Shown here: in pieces, positions 61,472-64,000 of the stretch
Position numbering within the stretch: position 1 is the stretch's first letter
Layout: every line of letters begins with the position of its first letter
Assembly (NCBI RefSeq): GCF_000196675.2
Contig: NC_015314.1
Coordinates: 1-64,000, forward strand
Length of the DNA: 64,000 nucleotides
Source of the DNA: Pseudonocardia benzenivorans CB1190
GTDB lineage: Bacteria; Actinomycetota; Actinomycetes; Mycobacteriales; Pseudonocardiaceae
Direction of reading: 5' to 3'
The notes under the pieces: generated by a model
Told to the model about the DNA's origin: nothing
Seen by the model: the letters and a program-made list of their open reading frames with translations, nothing else
The model's database searches: none
Made by a program: the position numbers and the translations under genes

Positions 61472-62961
61472 GCGACCGGCGGCACGTCAGCCGCCGCGGC
61501 CGCGCCGCCCCCACCAGGACCACCCGAACCGCCACCAGGGCCACCACCCGATCCACCGCCGGGGCCGCCGCTCACGCCGGCCGGTGCTCCGCCCAGGGTC
61601 GGGGGCGCGATCGCCTGCGTGGGGGCGTCCGGGGACACCGGCAGCCCGCCGTCGACCGGGGCGGACCCATCAGCCCCCGACGAGCCCGACGAGGAGCTCG
61701 AGGAGGAGTTCGTCGAGTTGGGGTCGCGCTGGGAGCGGTCCTGGTTCTGGTTGCTGCTGTTGCTGTTCCCGGCTCCGGCCGGGCCGCCGTAGCCCCAGCC
61801 GATCCCGCCGCCGTCCATCTGGGCGTTGCCGAAGCTCGCGGCGGCCGCGGCCGCGCCACCGACCATCCCGCCCAGCTGCGACAACCCACCCCCCGAGCCG
61901 CCGGAGCCGCCGCTCGACGAGCCGCCGCTCGAGCCGGACGAGCCGGAGCTGGCGGCGTCGAAGCGCGAGGTGTTCGACTCCTCCGCGCTCGACTCGCCGG
62001 CCGCCGCGCCCGCCGAACCCGACGATCCGGAGCCGGAGGCGGCGGACAGGTTGGAGCGGAACGTGGCGCCGGCGGCGGTGCCGGGCTCGACGAAGGCGAG
62101 CAGCCGGAACACCGCCAGCGGGCAGAACAGCGACACCAGCAGCACCCCGGCGCCGGCGAGCAGCCCACCGATCCCCGAGGGCTGGCCGAGCATGTTCACC
62201 CCGATGACCAGCACGAGTGCCAGCGCGGGCTTGAGCACGATCGCGGCGATCGTCCAGCGCAGCGCGCGCCAGAACCAGCTCGAGGTCGTGTTGGTCATCA
62301 ACCCGGCCGCGGTGATCGGCAGCGTCGCGACGAGCACGAGGATCACGGCCTGCCGGAAGACCATCTCCAGCAGGTAGCCGATCGCGGCCGGGATGACCCC
62401 GAACACGCTCACGATGCCCAGCACGACCGACCGCGCGCTGCCGTCGACCTGATCACCCAGGTCCGGTGGGGTGTCGGTGAAGACCTGCCCGAGCTTGGCG
62501 CCGTCGAGGATGCCGACGAAGTTGTCTGAGGCCAGGCCCTTCTGCAGCAGCAGCTGGGTCAGCCCGTCAGCACCGCCGAGCAGCACCGTGACCACGCCCA
62601 GGCTCAGCGCGCACGCCACCCCGAACGCGACCGGGCCAGACGCGACGCGCCAGAACCCGACCCCACCGCGCAGCACGGTGACCGCGAGCTGCCAGAAGAA
62701 CAGCCCGAGCGCGACCGCCCCGGCAATCCACAACAGCGTCGGCCACACCGCCGAGAACGGCGACCCGGCTGCAGGCTTCCCGTCGGCCCCGGCCAAGTTG
62801 GTGTTGAACGCCAGCAGCCCGTCGACCAGCTCCAACGCGGTGCGCAGCAGCCACACCGACGCCGACCAGATCGCCTTCATGATCGAGTCGAGGATCGTGT
62901 TGAACGCCGACTCGAAGGCGTCCCCTAAGCCCGGGAAGTTGGGAATGATGCTGGTGGGCAT
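61468..62961 (-). CDS. VirB6/TrbL-like polytopic conjugation protein
   Basis: 497 residues. Six or seven TM segments (TLLWIAGAVALGLFFWQLAVTVL, VVLGIVSVFGVIPAAIGYLLEMV, AVILVLVATLPITAAGLM) followed by a 200-residue Ser/Gly/Ala-rich low-complexity tail with GGSGG-type repeats. The layout matches VirB6/TrbL channel components with long extracytoplasmic tails. The ATG at 62961 overlaps the upstream gene's stop (ATGA). Confidence 0.82.
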   Translation of the reverse strand: MPTSIIPNFPGLGDAFESAFNTILDSIMKAIWSASVWLLRTALELVDGLLAFNTNLAGADGKPAAGSPFSAVWPTLLWIAGAVALGLFFWQLAVTVLRGGVGFWRVASGPVAFGVACALSLGVVTVLLGGADGLTQLLLQKGLASDNFVGILDGAKLGQVFTDTPPDLGDQVDGSARSVVLGIVSVFGVIPAAIGYLLEMVFRQAVILVLVATLPITAAGLMTNTTSSWFWRALRWTIAAIVLKPALALVLVIGVNMLGQPSGIGGLLAGAGVLLVSLFCPLAVFRLLAFVEPGTAAGATFRSNLSAASGSGSSGSAGAAAGESSAEESNTSRFDAASSGSSGSSGGSSSGGSGGSGGGLSQLGGMVGGAAAAAASFGNAQMDGGGIGWGYGGPAGAGNSNSSNQNQDRSQRDPNSTNSSSSSSSGSSGADGSAPVDGGLPVSPDAPTQAIAPPTLGGAPAGVSGGPGGGSGGGPGGGSGGPGGGGAAAAADVPPVA

Positions 62962-63857
62962 CACGGTGTCCGGAGGGGTAGGTAGCCGGCGTCGAAAGCC
63001 TCGTCGGATCCCGGCCATGCGACGGGCCCGGCGGCGGCCGCCGCCCCGGGGGCGATCTGCCAGGTCCGCCCGTTCCACCGCATCGCCTGGCAGTCCCCGC
63101 CGCCACCGCTGAAGGGAACGCCGTTGGCGTTGGCGTCGACCTGACCGAGCACGCAGACGACCGCGTAACGGCCGCCGTCGGTCGTGCCCTTGATCAGCCC
63201 GGCCAGCGGGGTGAAGGTCAGGGAGAGGCTGTTGACAGAGCCTTGCTGTGGAAGGCGGGCCGCCCTGCGCGCATCGGCCAGGGTGCGGTGAATGCCGGTG
63301 GAGTCGACCTGCGGGGCGCCCGGGGCGGCGATCGAGTTGTAGGCCAGCTCGTAGGCCTGCGGGTCCGCTCCCTGTGAACCAACCCTGGTCAGCGCAGCGA
63401 GCTGGGCCAATGCACCCTCGGGAGTCGGGGGGAACTGGACAGGCATGATCCCGTTGTTGCCTCCCGGCGGCGGGAGGGTGATGAAGCCGAGCGGTGTGCG
63501 GGTGCTCAAGGCGTGCGGCTTGGCCGCTTCCTCGGGCAGCTGTGGCATCGGGCGGGTGGCCAGCGCGGTCTCCGCGGCCAGGTCCCAGCCGGGTTCCCCG
63601 GTGATCGGGTCGGTGGGCGGTGCGGACGGGCCGGGGTCTTTGCCCAGCCCGAGGATCACGGCGACGAGCCCGATGAGCAGCAGCATGACCAGCGCGCCGA
63701 TGCTGGCCATCAGCAACCCGCCCCGGCGGCGACGCGCGGGGGCGGGGTGGGTGAGGTAGCTGGCCGGGGTCAGCAGCGGCGGCTGCGGCGTGCCCGGACC
63801 GGGGCTGGGCTGCTCGTCGCGGGGGAAGGGGACGCCGTTGGGGGTCATCGTCGCCAT
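62961..63857 (-). CDS. single-TM conjugation-cluster protein, unknown family
   Basis: 298 residues. Pro-rich cytoplasmic start, one TM (GLLMASIGALVMLLLIGLVAVILGL), then an outside domain ending YAVVCVLGQVDANANGVPF and MRWNGRTWQIAPG. Position and topology suggest a VirB8-like or related assembly factor, but sequence similarity was not recognised. It overlaps the VirB6-like start. Confidence 0.7.
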   Translation of the reverse strand: MATMTPNGVPFPRDEQPSPGPGTPQPPLLTPASYLTHPAPARRRRGGLLMASIGALVMLLLIGLVAVILGLGKDPGPSAPPTDPITGEPGWDLAAETALATRPMPQLPEEAAKPHALSTRTPLGFITLPPPGGNNGIMPVQFPPTPEGALAQLAALTRVGSQGADPQAYELAYNSIAAPGAPQVDSTGIHRTLADARRAARLPQQGSVNSLSLTFTPLAGLIKGTTDGGRYAVVCVLGQVDANANGVPFSGGGGDCQAMRWNGRTWQIAPGAAAAAGPVAWPGSDEAFDAGYLPLRTP

Positions 63858-63863
63858 CCCGGG

Positions 63864-64000
63864 TCAGGCGTTGCCGGCGATGGTGGACAGCAGCACGTAG
63901 CCGATGGCGTAGAGGAACGCCGACCCGACCGAGGCGAAGATGGTGATCGCGCCCATCCGGCCGAAGCGGTGGTGGTCGGCGATCCGCCCACAGGCGAACA
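63864..64000 (-). CDS. small membrane protein of the conjugation operon, 5' end outside window
   Basis: The C-terminal 45 residues are visible: RIADHHRFGRMGAITIFASVG, then SAFLYAIGYVLLSTIAGNA and stop. One TM segment is visible, likely the second of a two-TM TrbC/VirB2-like or small accessory protein. Seven bases separate it from the next gene downstream. Confidence 0.6.
   Translation of the reverse strand, partial: FACGRIADHHRFGRMGAITIFASVGSAFLYAIGYVLLSTIAGNA

Noticed and set aside
52651..64000. Long plus-strand open frames opposite the conjugation genes, with no in-frame stops for hundreds of codons
   Set aside because: They mirror the codon pattern of the minus-strand genes and have no recognisable domains.
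1..64000. CRISPR arrays, tRNA and rRNA genes
   Set aside because: No regularly spaced short repeats with unique spacers were found. The only regular repeats are the parS-like palindromes, which are isolated and variably spaced. I saw no tRNA cloverleaf or rRNA sequence.

Overview
The window is GC-rich DNA (roughly 70% by eye) from an actinobacterium. The protein families (SCO6880-type conjugation proteins, DUF6247, CmtR-type ArsR, Streptomyces-type ArsR MerR) and the very GC-biased third codon positions fit a Pseudonocardia-like genus, but I cannot fix the genus. A Rep-like protein, a DnaB-like helicase, ParA/ParB with an iterated centromere, a type IV secretion/conjugation operon and many nested insertion sequences indicate a large conjugative plasmid or an integrated plasmid-like element.

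Layout. 0.3-5.2 kb: ribbon-helix-helix regulator, Rep-like initiator, frameshifted plasmid DnaB, a two-gene membrane module that resembles TM effectors, and an integrase/IstB remnant. 5.2-8.5 kb: a polysaccharide-type flippase, a methyltransferase and a membrane protein. 8.8-11.4 kb: an IS256-family element split by an IS110-family element. 11.5-17.9 kb: parB, parA and 16 copies of a 13-bp palindrome TAAACGNCGTTTA spread over 6.4 kb, with an IS481-like element inserted beside one copy. Two homologous segments with promoter-like and terminator-like ends (608-748 on the minus strand and 17992-18144 on the plus strand) look like two copies of a small structured RNA.

18.6-36.5 kb is a Tn3-family transposon (39-bp inverted repeats, 5-bp target duplication CTGTA). 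It separates a DUF6247 antitoxin gene from its presumed toxin gene. It carries tnpA, resolvase, a CmtR/cation-efflux pair, an ArsR-type merR, merA, a frameshifted merB, a second merA-like reductase, MerT-like proteins, and a VKOR/CcdA/TlpA-like extracytoplasmic thiol-redox set. It also holds two inverted IS256 copies with 8-bp duplications, one of them split by another IS110 element.

37-39 kb: a tyrosine recombinase and an unknown HTH-like protein. 39.6-51.5 kb: a catabolic cluster. A RutA-like two-component flavin monooxygenase, a RutF-like flavin reductase, a WrbA-like flavoprotein, two amidases (one with an AtzG-like partner), a RutD-like hydrolase without a nucleophile, MaoC hydratase, CaiB CoA-transferase, acyl-CoA dehydrogenase and an MmgE/PrpD protein are grouped around an FCD-type GntR regulator. 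Matching palindromes lie in the two divergent promoters. This suggests oxidative opening of a nitrogen heterocycle or cyclic amide, amide hydrolysis, then CoA-dependent degradation of the acid. The substrate is unknown.

52-64 kb: a minus-strand conjugation operon with many 4-bp start/stop overlaps: VirB6-like, SCO6880-like, VirB4-like and VirD4-like proteins, NlpC/P60 hydrolase, trypsin-like protease, beta-helix protein and lipoprotein.

About ten genes carry 1-2 base indels, nearly all in G/C runs or a short CT repeat. This may be real decay, but uncorrected sequencing error is an equally good explanation for many of them.
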